Virus record (IMG/VR): IMGVR_UViG_3300030101_000432
Coordinates: 1-20,924 of that record
DNA length: 20,924 nt
Source of the DNA: a virus
Reading direction: 5' to 3' (one strand)
Shown: piece after piece, positions 1 through 7,009 of the stretch
Numbering within the stretch: position 1 is the stretch's first letter
How the letters are laid out: each line of letters begins with the position of its first letter
The notes under the pieces: generated by a model
Told to the model about the DNA's origin: nothing
Databases searched by the model: none
Seen by the model: the letters and a program-made list of their open reading frames with translations, nothing else
Position numbers and translations under genes: made by a program

Positions 1-75
1 TGCAAGGGGATTGTCGTATTGGCCGGGAGCCATACGCTGTCTTCTGCTATATATACTTCTAGGGCCGTTAGCCAT
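1..75 (-). CDS. Hypothetical phage protein, N-terminal fragment
   Basis: Only the first 25 codons lie inside the window. The reading frame opens with ATG at 75, begins MANGPRSIYSRRQRMAPGQY, and stays open to the left edge. A GGTGG stretch six bases before the ATG could serve as a weak ribosome binding site. It starts 12 bases after the stop of the 414-aa glycine-rich protein, which fits the dense operon layout. By position it should be another tail or internal virion protein, but nothing in this short piece identifies a function. The competing ATG at 88, which overlaps the upstream stop, gives only six codons. Confidence 0.55.
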   Translation of the reverse strand, partial: MANGPRSIYSRRQRMAPGQYDNPLA

Positions 76-87
76 TATTATCCACCA

Positions 88-1332
88 TTATCCAGTTACC
101 CACTCACTACCAGTCCAGACATATTTTCTTCCATCAGCACCCTGTCTTATCCAAGATGCATTAGGCACACTACTTGCCGGAGGACTCGTTGGTGGCTGTT
201 TTGGAACAGAGTCGGCTACCTTAAATTCTGCACCACCACCTATAAGTTCAGCCGCAGTTCCTTTTACCTGAGACTCAAAAGCCTTTGCCTCATCTGCTAT
301 TCCTTGATCGTAAGATTGTTGCATGCCTTCTACCGCTTGAGATATAGCACTTTGACCGGCTCCAAATCCTGTTCCAGCACTAGCAAGTCCTTGGCCTCCA
401 GTCATTCCCAATAACCCTTGACCTAATTGTTCAGCACCTCTGGTAATGGCCGATGTATCACGAGCTTGAAACAAGGCTTCTTGTTGCGGGGTAAGCTCAA
501 AGCCCAGCATCTCTTCTATATTACTTAAATTTTCTTCATTATCTTGTCCACCAGATCCCATACTCCCAGTTAAACCGCCTTCTAAATAACCAATAAGTCC
601 ACCATCTTCAAGCCCAAGAAAACCTCTCACTGACTTTGCCGCCTTATCAAAAAATGTAGGGCTACCCGCATAAGTTAAAGGAACATCGCTACCCTCATAT
701 AAAGGCCTGCCAAATCCAAATAACCCCTGACCCTCTGTGTAACCCGTAACACCTAAACCTTGTAACCCAGCTTTAATGCCCTCTCGACCAGAGGATGTCA
801 ATGGGTTATACTGCCCATAAAGTCCACCACCGGGAGTTAATCCTGCTGTTGCACCAGCCATTAAGCCTTGTCCCAAAGCTCTTTTTCCAATACCTCTTGT
901 AAAGTCACGACTAGCCTTTTCTACGTCTCTAAATGATTGTTGTCCAAATACAGTACCACTTGTGTTTACATCCCTTGATTTTCCAGCTCCTAATTTTTGA
1001 CCTATTCCTTGACCAAGTGCGGTACCCAAAGCAACGCCAGCAGGGCCAAGTCCTATGGCACCGCCAACCAATCCCAATCCGGTTCCAAGAACGCTACCAA
1101 ATAAACCACCTTTCTTTTGTCTATCAGCTTCTCTTCTTTGTGCCCGCTCTAACCTTTTTTGATCTTTCTGCATTTGTAATGCACGGGCCAATGCGGCCCC
1201 ACCTGCTGTAGTCTGTCCACCAGTCTGCATCATCTCCATTAGACTAGATGTTTTACCCATGTCAAAACCAGTCATGTTTGGGCCAGAAGGAACTGGCATA
1301 TAACCTTTTGATTTGTTAGAACTGTTATGCAT
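88..1332 (-). CDS. Glycine-rich internal virion / ejection-type protein
   Basis: A 414-aa protein. Residues 45-74 are a charged helix rich in K, R, E and Q. Residues 75-117 form a glycine-zipper segment with repeated GxxxG spacing, the kind of sequence that packs or inserts in membranes. Residues 238-248 carry the motif FLGLEDGGLIG, followed by a second 'LEGG' copy. The C-terminus is a short aromatic module (YVWTGSEWV) preceded by a proline/serine linker. Short-tailed phages often encode such glycine-rich proteins near the tail genes as internal proteins ejected with the DNA; that role is inferred from composition and position. ATG at 1332 has AAGGA eight bases upstream and follows a 47-bp gap after the 232-aa gene. 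A structural or tail-chaperone role is an alternative. Confidence 0.7.
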   Translation of the reverse strand: MHNSSNKSKGYMPVPSGPNMTGFDMGKTSSLMEMMQTGGQTTAGGAALARALQMQKDQKRLERAQRREADRQKKGGLFGSVLGTGLGLVGGAIGLGPAGVALGTALGQGIGQKLGAGKSRDVNTSGTVFGQQSFRDVEKASRDFTRGIGKRALGQGLMAGATAGLTPGGGLYGQYNPLTSSGREGIKAGLQGLGVTGYTEGQGLFGFGRPLYEGSDVPLTYAGSPTFFDKAAKSVRGFLGLEDGGLIGYLEGGLTGSMGSGGQDNEENLSNIEEMLGFELTPQQEALFQARDTSAITRGAEQLGQGLLGMTGGQGLASAGTGFGAGQSAISQAVEGMQQSYDQGIADEAKAFESQVKGTAAELIGGGAEFKVADSVPKQPPTSPPASSVPNASWIRQGADGRKYVWTGSEWVTG

Positions 1333-1369
1333 GGTGTGATTCCTTTGAATTTAATAAAACTTTTATCAT

Positions 1370-1386
1370 AATATAAAGATTATATT
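1370..1386. repeat. AT-only inverted repeat at a gene end
   Basis: A 7-base arm, AATATAA, is separated by three bases from its exact complement TTATATT. The repeat overlaps the stop codon of the 232-aa gene. All pairs are A-T, so the hairpin would be weak, and no U-run follows on the minus transcript. It may simply reflect an AT-rich spacer that includes TATAAT-like sequence. A minor promoter for the 414-aa gene is possible, but no matching -35 box is clear. Confidence 0.25.
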
Positions 1387-2078
1387 GTTACGATTGTCTT
1401 CCATACTGACGTTATAATAAAATGTCTTTCTGCATCTGTAATATTAGAGTTATCTGGATTCAATCCTATATGTATTAAAGAACCGGCAGGCACTGTTGGA
1501 TCTGCGTTCCAGTCAGATCTATTGATAGTGATAACCGAATCATCTACAAAACTATCGGTAAAATCAAATGTGCAAACAGTACTTGGTGCAAGGTCATTCT
1601 CTACTGTTTCTTCAACAGTAAACACAATGTCAGTAGTCGAAGTAGCCATCTCTGGTATCTTCATCATAAGTTTGTGACAGGTCATGTCAAAGGGAGCCAA
1701 GAAAGAAGATCGTGCTTCTGGAACTGATGTTTGTTCCGCTGTGCCCTGCCAAGGTATGTATATCTTTGAACTGGGTAAGTCATCTGTAAAATTATGAGAA
1801 AATATTCTATAGTCTATAAATGATGTTGTGTACTCCAACCTTGAGTTTACTTGCAGATTATCAACAGTAAGCTTGCCCTTTTCGTGTTTGTTTTGACTGC
1901 CGTGCATATCAGAAGTCCAAATCTTACCACGTTCTTTTCTGTATCTTGTAAGGGTACCACGATTTCTAAAGTACAGCACCTCTTCACCTTCCCTCATAGA
2001 CTGAACAGAGGGCTGTTCTCTTACAACTCTAATCTTGTCCTGTTTTCTGTTGGCAATAAATCGAGTAGCCCTGTCCAT
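1380..2078 (-). CDS. Virion structural protein (tail-associated)
   Basis: A 232-aa protein. The start is taken as ATG at 2078, which shares one base with the stop of the 908-aa gene (TGATG) and has AAGG six bases upstream; a TTG one codon earlier is less likely. The sequence is rich in predicted beta strands, with a basic N-terminus (residues 1-60) and a region around residues 88-115 containing FIDYRIFSHNFTDDLP and YIPWQGTAEQT. I recall similar proteins in marine phages next to tail genes, but know no established function. Coupled translation with the tail/stabilisation protein suggests a tail or fiber-attachment component made in similar amounts. Confidence 0.75.
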   Translation of the reverse strand: MDRATRFIANRKQDKIRVVREQPSVQSMREGEEVLYFRNRGTLTRYRKERGKIWTSDMHGSQNKHEKGKLTVDNLQVNSRLEYTTSFIDYRIFSHNFTDDLPSSKIYIPWQGTAEQTSVPEARSSFLAPFDMTCHKLMMKIPEMATSTTDIVFTVEETVENDLAPSTVCTFDFTDSFVDDSVITINRSDWNADPTVPAGSLIHIGLNPDNSNITDAERHFIITSVWKTIVTI

Positions 2079-4804
2079 CAAGAACCTTTCTTATAGAGGG
2101 TTCTATACTCTATTGCAATATCATTAATATATGTCTTAACAGCAGTACTGCTACTATTAAACCTTAACGAAATTTTATTGCAAGTTACTGGCGATGATGG
2201 AGTAAGCTTTACCTTTGCCCAGTTAGATGCCGATGCACTAATAGTACCACTTAATGCTGTGCTGGTACCATCTTCCTCTAATAAGCTAAACATACCAGTA
2301 AGTGCTACATCTGATTTATATGTAATGTGCACAGCGTATACCTTCTTTACCTGATGTATGTCCCCAAAGCTTAACGCCTTTGTTGTAAACTGTGTTTGTG
2401 TATTAGCCACAACTGTTCTATGTATTTGATATATGTCAATTTGACTACCACTATCGTGAGCAATCAATGTATTGTTACTTTCAGTGTCTACTGAATTTGT
2501 AAGCCCATCATTGCTATCTAAAACAAAATCTCTAGCAAGTGTAAAATTACCTTTCTTTAAATCACACATATATACATCACCATCATTGTCAAGGCTCTTT
2601 ACTACAAAAACCATAGACTCTTGTTCATCGTATATAATACCTGTAGTTCCTCCAACATGACTATTCCAATCACTATCACTAATTTTATTTTCTCTTAGGT
2701 TGGTTATAGAGGATCCATTATACAGATATAAACCCTGTCTATTGGCCCATATTACGCCATACTGGGTTTTTTTTACTGCTTCTGGATGCAATATACCCTG
2801 ATACTGTTTACTGTCCTCTAGGAACCAGTTACGGTCATCTCCAGCTATATTAATAATGTCTAAACTTTTATTCTTGTAGGCTAACAATCTATCTGCATAC
2901 GCCTCTATTGCAACGTACACATCTGCATCACCCTTAGCCGCCTCTATAAAATTAGTAGAAGGAAATGTATCGTACCTGTTAGGCATAGAGTACATGATTC
3001 TATCTGGGTAAGACCTTAGTGTTGCATCTGCTTTGGTGTCACCAGTGTCTTCATCTTTCATGGTTACATTACACACAAAAACTCTATTGTTTGCAACTAC
3101 TGCATCTTTCCAATGTTCTCCAGAGTCACCCAATGCATTGCTAAATATACTGGAACTAAATCCATTGATTACTTCATAGGTAATAAAACCAAGTTCTGTT
3201 ACCCTAAAATTATCTGCAACTGTAGCATTGGGACATTTGTATTGAGAACTGCCAGCATCGTGCCATGCAGTATAATCATCTGATAACTTTGTCCTAGCTC
3301 CTTTTGTAAGGTCTATATCTACAAGCATAATAAACTCAGAGTCATCACCTACTTTCCTAATATACACCCTACCTCCAGATACCCTAGGGTCAAATGGCCC
3401 TTTAGCACCAATACTTACAGACAATGCCTTAAATTCATTTGCTTCTGAGACTGTATGAGTAGTTGTATATTTTTTAGGCAAAGACTCTTGATTGCCATCG
3501 TAAATAAAGGTAGAGGCAAGTTCGTAAGTTCCTGCTTCTATCAATCCATCTTCATCTGTTTCTGTTGATATTGCAACCGTAAACCCATTTCCAGCACTTC
3601 CGGGGTTGGAGGCAGTAGCACCAGTAGTACTTGTTGCTGAACTAAGAACAACCTCTGTTGGTTTTGCAAGATCATTGTCCTTTGCAAAATAATTCATATA
3701 GGAATTATCGTCAGTGGAAGAATTAACTCCGTCAAAATGCCTTCTTTGTATCCAGCCATACCATTGAATTTTACAATCATTTTTATCGGCAGTATCGCAA
3801 CATCTTATAGACTCTTCTACTTTGTAATACTTAACCTTAGAAGGATTACCTGATACTGTTGATGATCGTAAAGTAATTGAGCTTAACTCCCATGTACCAG
3901 AATTTATAGAAAAGGTATCTATTGTGTGATCTACTGGACTAGACAAAAGCAATACTTGATCGCCCATAGAGGCACCTGTAAGAGTAGCACTCCAATAAAC
4001 TTGAGGTAATGGGCCGCCACCAATCGGATCGTTGCCTTCAACTAAAAGACCAATACCTTTATTAAAAACAATATTATTTCCATTGGTATCTACTACACGA
4101 TATATTCCCTGACCATTTGGATCAATTCCATTTGTGGCAAAAGAACTAGAAGTTATATTAACCAACGTGCCAACAGGAAAAGAAGATGCTAAATTTTGTT
4201 GAGTGCCACTAATTCTATATTCCAACTCTTTTAATACACCGCCATTAGTTCTTGCTATGAACCCAGTAGCGGAACCTTCATTATCGTCATCTCCTGTAAT
4301 AGAACTCGTTTGAGAAACTGTAACCAAGTCTCTTGCGAAGTCTGTCTCAAAATAACCTAATCCATATCCGGGTTGTACCGTATCCACACCAGTTGTAAAA
4401 GTTAATGTTCCATTTGTTACGCTACCCCCAGTAGTAGAAACATTACTTCCATTGGGGCCGTCACCTAACTCAAAAGAGGTGCTACTAGTTACAGACTTCA
4501 CAAATGAATTGGAGGGTATTCCTGTTCCAGCAACAGTCATCCCAAGAACAATTCTAGTATTTGCATCGTGTGCAATCGTAGGGCTATCATTGTAGTCACA
4601 AGTTTCATCTGTAAACGAGGTAGAGTAGGAGGCAATTTTATTATTGGTGCTGTCTTTCATACTGTAGAATGGCTGTATACCACCATACACATTGAACATG
4701 ACAGCCCTAGCCGCACCTACCTCATTGTCAGCAATGTCAGCAATGTCCTTAACGGTGTTTAATCCACCGCTAAAGTCATTTAATTGGTACAGTCTTTTAG
4801 GCAC
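2078..4804 (-). CDS. Tail tube / stabilisation-type structural protein
   Basis: The largest tail gene here encodes 908 aa. It opens with LNDFSGGLNTVKD, a pattern common at the N-terminus of phage tail tubular or stabilisation proteins. The middle (roughly residues 620-770) has several beta-propeller-like strands such as RLLAYKNKSLDIINI and YGVIWANRQGLYLYNG. The C-terminal hundred residues look like a beta sandwich. By length, order and composition it fits the class that closes the neck in short-tailed phages (T7 gp12-like or P22 gp10-like); this is a family-level inference, not a match I can prove. The start is GTG at 4804, sharing one base with the preceding stop (TAGTG), with AAAGG six bases upstream. 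A few cysteines cluster near residue 345 (CCDTADKNDC). Confidence 0.75.
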   Translation of the reverse strand: MPKRLYQLNDFSGGLNTVKDIADIADNEVGAARAVMFNVYGGIQPFYSMKDSTNNKIASYSTSFTDETCDYNDSPTIAHDANTRIVLGMTVAGTGIPSNSFVKSVTSSTSFELGDGPNGSNVSTTGGSVTNGTLTFTTGVDTVQPGYGLGYFETDFARDLVTVSQTSSITGDDDNEGSATGFIARTNGGVLKELEYRISGTQQNLASSFPVGTLVNITSSSFATNGIDPNGQGIYRVVDTNGNNIVFNKGIGLLVEGNDPIGGGPLPQVYWSATLTGASMGDQVLLLSSPVDHTIDTFSINSGTWELSSITLRSSTVSGNPSKVKYYKVEESIRCCDTADKNDCKIQWYGWIQRRHFDGVNSSTDDNSYMNYFAKDNDLAKPTEVVLSSATSTTGATASNPGSAGNGFTVAISTETDEDGLIEAGTYELASTFIYDGNQESLPKKYTTTHTVSEANEFKALSVSIGAKGPFDPRVSGGRVYIRKVGDDSEFIMLVDIDLTKGARTKLSDDYTAWHDAGSSQYKCPNATVADNFRVTELGFITYEVINGFSSSIFSNALGDSGEHWKDAVVANNRVFVCNVTMKDEDTGDTKADATLRSYPDRIMYSMPNRYDTFPSTNFIEAAKGDADVYVAIEAYADRLLAYKNKSLDIINIAGDDRNWFLEDSKQYQGILHPEAVKKTQYGVIWANRQGLYLYNGSSITNLRENKISDSDWNSHVGGTTGIIYDEQESMVFVVKSLDNDGDVYMCDLKKGNFTLARDFVLDSNDGLTNSVDTESNNTLIAHDSGSQIDIYQIHRTVVANTQTQFTTKALSFGDIHQVKKVYAVHITYKSDVALTGMFSLLEEDGTSTALSGTISASASNWAKVKLTPSSPVTCNKISLRFNSSSTAVKTYINDIAIEYRTLYKKGS

Positions 4805-5031
4805 TACTTACCTTTGAATAATCCCTCTATAACGTCTGTTACAACGTCTACCATCTTTTCAAAGAAGATTTGTTCTTTTTCTTCAGATACGAAAGGGATG
4901 TCAATCTTTTTGTTGATTGCAGTAGCAATACTCTCTGACATCTCATCTGATGCAAGGTGATTGATTGCTTCTTCTTTCATCTTGTCTGCCTGCTCTTCTG
5001 CAAGCTTTACTAACATTGATTTAATATCCAT
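4804..5031 (-). CDS. Small acidic helical phage protein, unknown function
   Basis: A 75-aa protein starting with MDIKSMLVKLAEEQADKMK. It is helical and charged throughout, with no signal peptide or membrane segment; the C-terminus (MVDVVTDVIEGLFKG) could form a short amphipathic helix. It is joined by one-base stop-start overlaps to both neighbours (TAATG with the XhlA-like gene upstream and TAGTG with the 908-aa tail gene downstream), so it is embedded in the cluster. I do not recognise a named family. It could be a small cytoplasmic partner of the membrane proteins upstream or a chaperone for the tail protein downstream. Confidence 0.65.
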   Translation of the reverse strand: MDIKSMLVKLAEEQADKMKEEAINHLASDEMSESIATAINKKIDIPFVSEEKEQIFFEKMVDVVTDVIEGLFKGK

Positions 5032-5243
5032 TACATTAACCTCATTATTGCGTTGATTACGATTGGAAAAGTAACTAAGGCTACACTACCCCAGACTTGC
5101 ATCTTTGCTATGCCTGTTTCGTGCCTTTCCACTTTGCCATTTAACTTATCTAAATGTTTTTCAATCCTATTTAAAGTAGAGTATATGTTTTTTAATCTTT
5201 CATCGTGCTTTACCAGCACTTGGTATATATCTTTATTTTCCAT
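5031..5243 (-). CDS. XhlA-like coiled-coil protein with C-terminal membrane segment
   Basis: A 70-aa protein. Residues 5-47 are a charged heptad-type coiled coil (RIEKHLDKLNGKVERHE), and residues about 50-67 (VWGSVALVTFPIVINAIM) form one C-terminal membrane segment. This architecture and length match the XhlA (haemolysin/PBSX lysis) family, whose members attach to the cytoplasmic membrane and assist a holin. The match is by pattern only. The ATG at 5243 overlaps the end of the MscS-like gene by 11 bases. The setting among other small membrane genes supports a lysis or membrane role. A simple tail-anchored scaffold is the alternative. Confidence 0.6.
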   Translation of the reverse strand: MENKDIYQVLVKHDERLKNIYSTLNRIEKHLDKLNGKVERHETGIAKMQVWGSVALVTFPIVINAIMRLM

Positions 5244-5601
5244 CTTCCTGTCCTGTTATGCTATGGAACCTACCACCATTTTTCGGTAACTCTTTTTTAA
5301 TTACCATTGTTTTTAAGGATTCGTTAGGAACCGCCATCTTAATCGTCCACCTGCCATCTCCGTCCTTCATATAGAAAACAGTTTTTCTAATTCCCATACG
5401 AACAATTCTAGCAGGCCGTTCTTCTGGGCCCAAATATACAACGTCATCTTGATTAAAATCATTCCCAATAAAAACCATAAGACCTTCGTAGACATTAAGA
5501 ATGAGTCCCTTAAAGATAGATATGCCCAAATACGCAAAAGCCAGCCATACTGCTTTTCCGAATAATTCTTCTGCAATAATCTGAAACTCATTATGATTCA
5601 T
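5233..5601 (-). CDS. Mini MscS-like membrane channel protein
   Basis: A 122-aa protein with a hydrophobic helix at residues 13-47, then a beta-rich domain at about 48-102. Residues 31-58 line up without gaps with the pore helix TM3 and start of the beta domain of E. coli MscS as I remember it: the G-x3-N-x3-G helix pattern, then F, then VxLG at the same spacing. The 'VPN' at 91-93 matches the PN turn at the end of that beta domain. Cellular MscS is 286 aa; this version lacks TM1-TM2 and the large cytoplasmic vestibule. It could form a pore, act in lysis, or buffer osmotic stress. The ATG at 5601 overlaps the upstream stop as ATGA. An unrelated small beta-barrel with one membrane helix cannot be excluded. 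Confidence 0.65.
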   Translation of the reverse strand: MNHNEFQIIAEELFGKAVWLAFAYLGISIFKGLILNVYEGLMVFIGNDFNQDDVVYLGPEERPARIVRMGIRKTVFYMKDGDGRWTIKMAVPNESLKTMVIKKELPKNGGRFHSITGQEDGK

Positions 5602-5918
5602 TTCCGCTTCTTCTTACCCCAACTGAATGGGTTTAGATTTAACTCTTTTTCGTAAAATGCTACCTTCTGTGCTAGTTCTTCCCTTTCCGCTTTTTCTTCA
5701 ACAATATGTTTACTAAGTAAGTTTTCAATTTGTTCATCCGCAGAAGCCACTTTATTTTCCAACGCCTTGATACGACTCTCAATTTGCCAATAACCATAGA
5801 CCAATACTGCCACAAGAACACATCCCTGAGCAAGCCATTTAAGATTAATAGATACAATGGCGTTATCATCAAGAACGGTAGCACGATAGCTTCTGGCGGT
5901 ATCCGGCTTTCCACTCAT
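5598..5918 (-). CDS. Single-pass membrane coiled-coil protein (i-spanin-like)
   Basis: A 106-aa protein. The soluble N-terminus (residues 1-26) is followed by one membrane segment at about 27-44 (KWLAQGCVLVAVLVYGYW), a long charged coiled coil at 46-95, and a basic tail ending SWGKKKRK. This is the layout of an inner-membrane spanin subunit, which spans the periplasm with a coiled coil and contacts an outer-membrane lipoprotein; a lipoprotein gene lies immediately upstream. I recall similar proteins in marine phages but no tested function. The basic C-terminus is unusual for a periplasmic end and leaves open the reverse topology. Start and stop are both coupled to neighbours by ATGA. Confidence 0.65.
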   Translation of the reverse strand: MSGKPDTARSYRATVLDDNAIVSINLKWLAQGCVLVAVLVYGYWQIESRIKALENKVASADEQIENLLSKHIVEEKAEREELAQKVAFYEKELNLNPFSWGKKKRK

Positions 5919-6148
5919 TTCACCACGTCTTCAAACTGATGATGCACCCAACACCAATTAGATGTTTCGTACACTCTGCCATGATAGTAATGCAAGACTG
6001 AATCAATCCCCATTACTTCTATAAATACTGTATTTGTAACCGTATCCTGCGGTGTGATTTGGTAGCCCCCTACGCTCCAACCGTGACTGCACCCTCCTGT
6101 CATACTCATACACAACAGGAGTCCCATAACTCGTACTAACAACTTCAT
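5915..6148 (-). CDS. Small lipoprotein (possible o-spanin)
   Basis: A 77-aa protein. It has a basic start (MKLLVR), a hydrophobic core to residue 16, and a lipobox-like MTGGC with the lipidated cysteine at residue 20, so about 58 mature residues would sit at a membrane surface. The box is imperfect, with T rather than L at -3. The mature part contains histidines and tryptophans (HYYHGR, WCWVHHQF) and no family I know. AAGG lies close before the ATG at 6148. Its stop overlaps the start of the coiled-coil membrane protein as ATGA, which suggests a functional pair such as outer and inner spanin, although the usual order is reversed. It overlaps the 60-codon frame at 6003-6185 by 146 bases in the +1 frame. 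Confidence 0.65.
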   Translation of the reverse strand: MKLLVRVMGLLLCMSMTGGCSHGWSVGGYQITPQDTVTNTVFIEVMGIDSVLHYYHGRVYETSNWCWVHHQFEDVVK

Positions 6149-6185
6149 AACCCTTTTTAATTACTTTTTTTATTACTTGACTCAT
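6003..6185 (-). CDS. Possible small overlapping gene, unknown function
   Basis: A 60-aa frame beginning MSQVIKKVIKKGYEVV and ending YKYSIYRSNGD. Its ATG at 6185 overlaps the stop of the upstream membrane protein as ATGA, exactly like the other couplings in this cluster. The product is basic and tyrosine-rich with no membrane segment or signal. Most of it (146 bases) overlaps the lipoprotein gene in another frame, so one of the two may be a by-product. The lipoprotein has the stronger protein-level signals, and this frame has the better start context. There is no clear Shine-Dalgarno sequence. Confidence 0.38.
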   Translation of the reverse strand: MSQVIKKVIKKGYEVVSTSYGTPVVYEYDRRVQSRLERRGLPNHTAGYGYKYSIYRSNGD

Positions 6186-6472
6186 AGCACCATCCACCAT
6201 GCTATTGCAGTTTCTACCACAATATCAGCAAGGGTATTGTATGCCCACCTTTTTTTACTGCCATAAGGCTTCCAATTTTCTATGTAATACTCAAACACCT
6301 CCCAAAGAACACCAACAATAAAGACTCCCATCACACACCAAAAATCAGTCCATCCCCACCACTGAAACACCTTACAAAGAAACGCACCAGCCGCTAAATG
6401 ATAAGCTGTCCAACCGTCTAGTTGTCCAGTTTCTTTTTGCCAAGTTACCAAATCAGTTAATGGACTTTTCAT
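6182..6472 (-). CDS. Small multi-pass membrane protein
   Basis: A 96-aa protein starting MKSPLTDLVTWQ. The chosen ATG at 6472 has GAGGAG seven bases upstream and lies 32 bases after the previous stop; the frame stays open to 6526, but that longer version would overlap the previous gene and add an arginine-rich stretch with no signal. Three hydrophobic segments lie at about 22-38, 43-62 and 79-96, unusually rich in tryptophan (WWGWTDFW). Conserved-looking polar residues sit at the membrane edges (H25, the WEVFEYY motif at 57-63, D83). This resembles small VanZ- or YfiM-like membrane proteins, but I cannot name the family. Holin activity is possible, given the neighbours. Confidence 0.7.
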   Translation of the reverse strand: MKSPLTDLVTWQKETGQLDGWTAYHLAAGAFLCKVFQWWGWTDFWCVMGVFIVGVLWEVFEYYIENWKPYGSKKRWAYNTLADIVVETAIAWWMVL

Positions 6473-6479
6473 CTTTGCT

Positions 6480-6485
6480 CTCCTC
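6480..6485 (-). promoter_or_regulatory. Ribosome binding site that fixes the membrane-protein start
   Basis: GAGGAG lies seven bases before the ATG at 6472. It selects this internal start over an in-frame ATG at 6526, which lies inside the preceding gene. Confidence 0.65.
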
Positions 6486-6504
6486 TTTAGCCTCTCTGTC
6501 CTTC

Positions 6505-6813
6505 TTACCCTCTGTAAGCTATGCATACTGCTGTAGAGTCTGTATGGTTTACAATACCACTAAAGTTTCCATACAGTATCTCTCCGGGTATTAGGTTGAC
6601 AAAAGAACTAATGTCATCACCTATATTAGATGTTGCTTTTATTTTAAGAAACTCAGTCGTACCACTAGAGTCTTTACCTAATGCCTGTATAGCTATCCAA
6701 GAACCTGTATCTGGGTTTACAACATTTGTATCGTGCTCTGCTATAACATCGAAACCATTCTGACCTATTAAGAGATTAGCCGCCTCTTTCTGTGTGTATT
6801 TGTAAAGACTCAT
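6505..6813 (-). CDS. Small conserved phage protein, probably virion-associated
   Basis: A 102-aa protein with no signal or membrane segment. The C-terminal half alternates strands and turns (KATSNIGDDISSFVNLIPGE, then LYGNFSGI), a pattern I recall from small proteins of marine phages that sit near fiber or tail genes. No specific function is known to me. It starts with ATG at 6813, sharing one base with the stop of the lysine-rich peptide gene (TAATG). It may be a fiber tip, decoration or attachment protein; this is inference from fold type and position only. Confidence 0.65.
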   Translation of the reverse strand: MSLYKYTQKEAANLLIGQNGFDVIAEHDTNVVNPDTGSWIAIQALGKDSSGTTEFLKIKATSNIGDDISSFVNLIPGEILYGNFSGIVNHTDSTAVCIAYRG

Positions 6814-7007
6814 TACTTAGAACCAAACACCTTTGAAAAGAAACCTTTCTTTTTATTCTTCTTGCCTTTGTTTTTAAGCTTTTTACCTTTCTTCTTTTTT
6901 TTCTTCTTTATCTCTTCGCTCATCACCAACTGTTCGTATTGAACAGAATCAGAAGGAGACCCACCTACAAAAGAAAAAGCAATTAAAAAAGCCATTATCT
7001 TTTTCAT
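6813..7007 (-). CDS. Signal-anchored lysine-rich peptide
   Basis: A 64-aa protein. Residues 1-16 (MKKIMAFLIAFSFVGG) look like a signal peptide or short membrane anchor. Residues 34-54 are almost entirely lysine and glycine, including seven consecutive lysines, and the end is GFFSKVFGSK. By hand count 20 of 64 residues are lysine. An exported polycation could bind lipopolysaccharide or anionic lipid; small cationic lysis proteins (disruptins) are known in some phages, but I see no sequence relation that proves this. AAAGG lies seven bases before the ATG at 7007, which is two bases after the previous stop. A cytoplasmic nucleic-acid binding role is possible if the N-terminus is not exported. 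Confidence 0.65.
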   Translation of the reverse strand: MKKIMAFLIAFSFVGGSPSDSVQYEQLVMSEEIKKKKKKKGKKLKNKGKKNKKKGFFSKVFGSK

Positions 7008-7009
7008 AT

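Noticed and set aside
71-88. ATG at 88 overlapping the stop of the 414-aa gene as TAATG
   Set aside because: The frame stops after six codons; the ATG at 75 opens a longer frame that continues to the edge.
19-414. 131-codon open frame on the plus strand
   Set aside because: Antisense to the 414-aa glycine-rich protein; Ser/Leu/Tyr-rich composition typical of a shadow frame, with no ribosome binding site.
5367-5591. Alternative minus-strand frame of 74 codons
   Set aside because: Inside the MscS-like gene, whose frame shows family-type spacing; this frame has no such features.
5672-5914. Alternative minus-strand frame of 80 codons with hydrophobic stretches
   Set aside because: It lies fully inside the spanin-like gene, which has coupled start and stop and a clear membrane-plus-coiled-coil layout.
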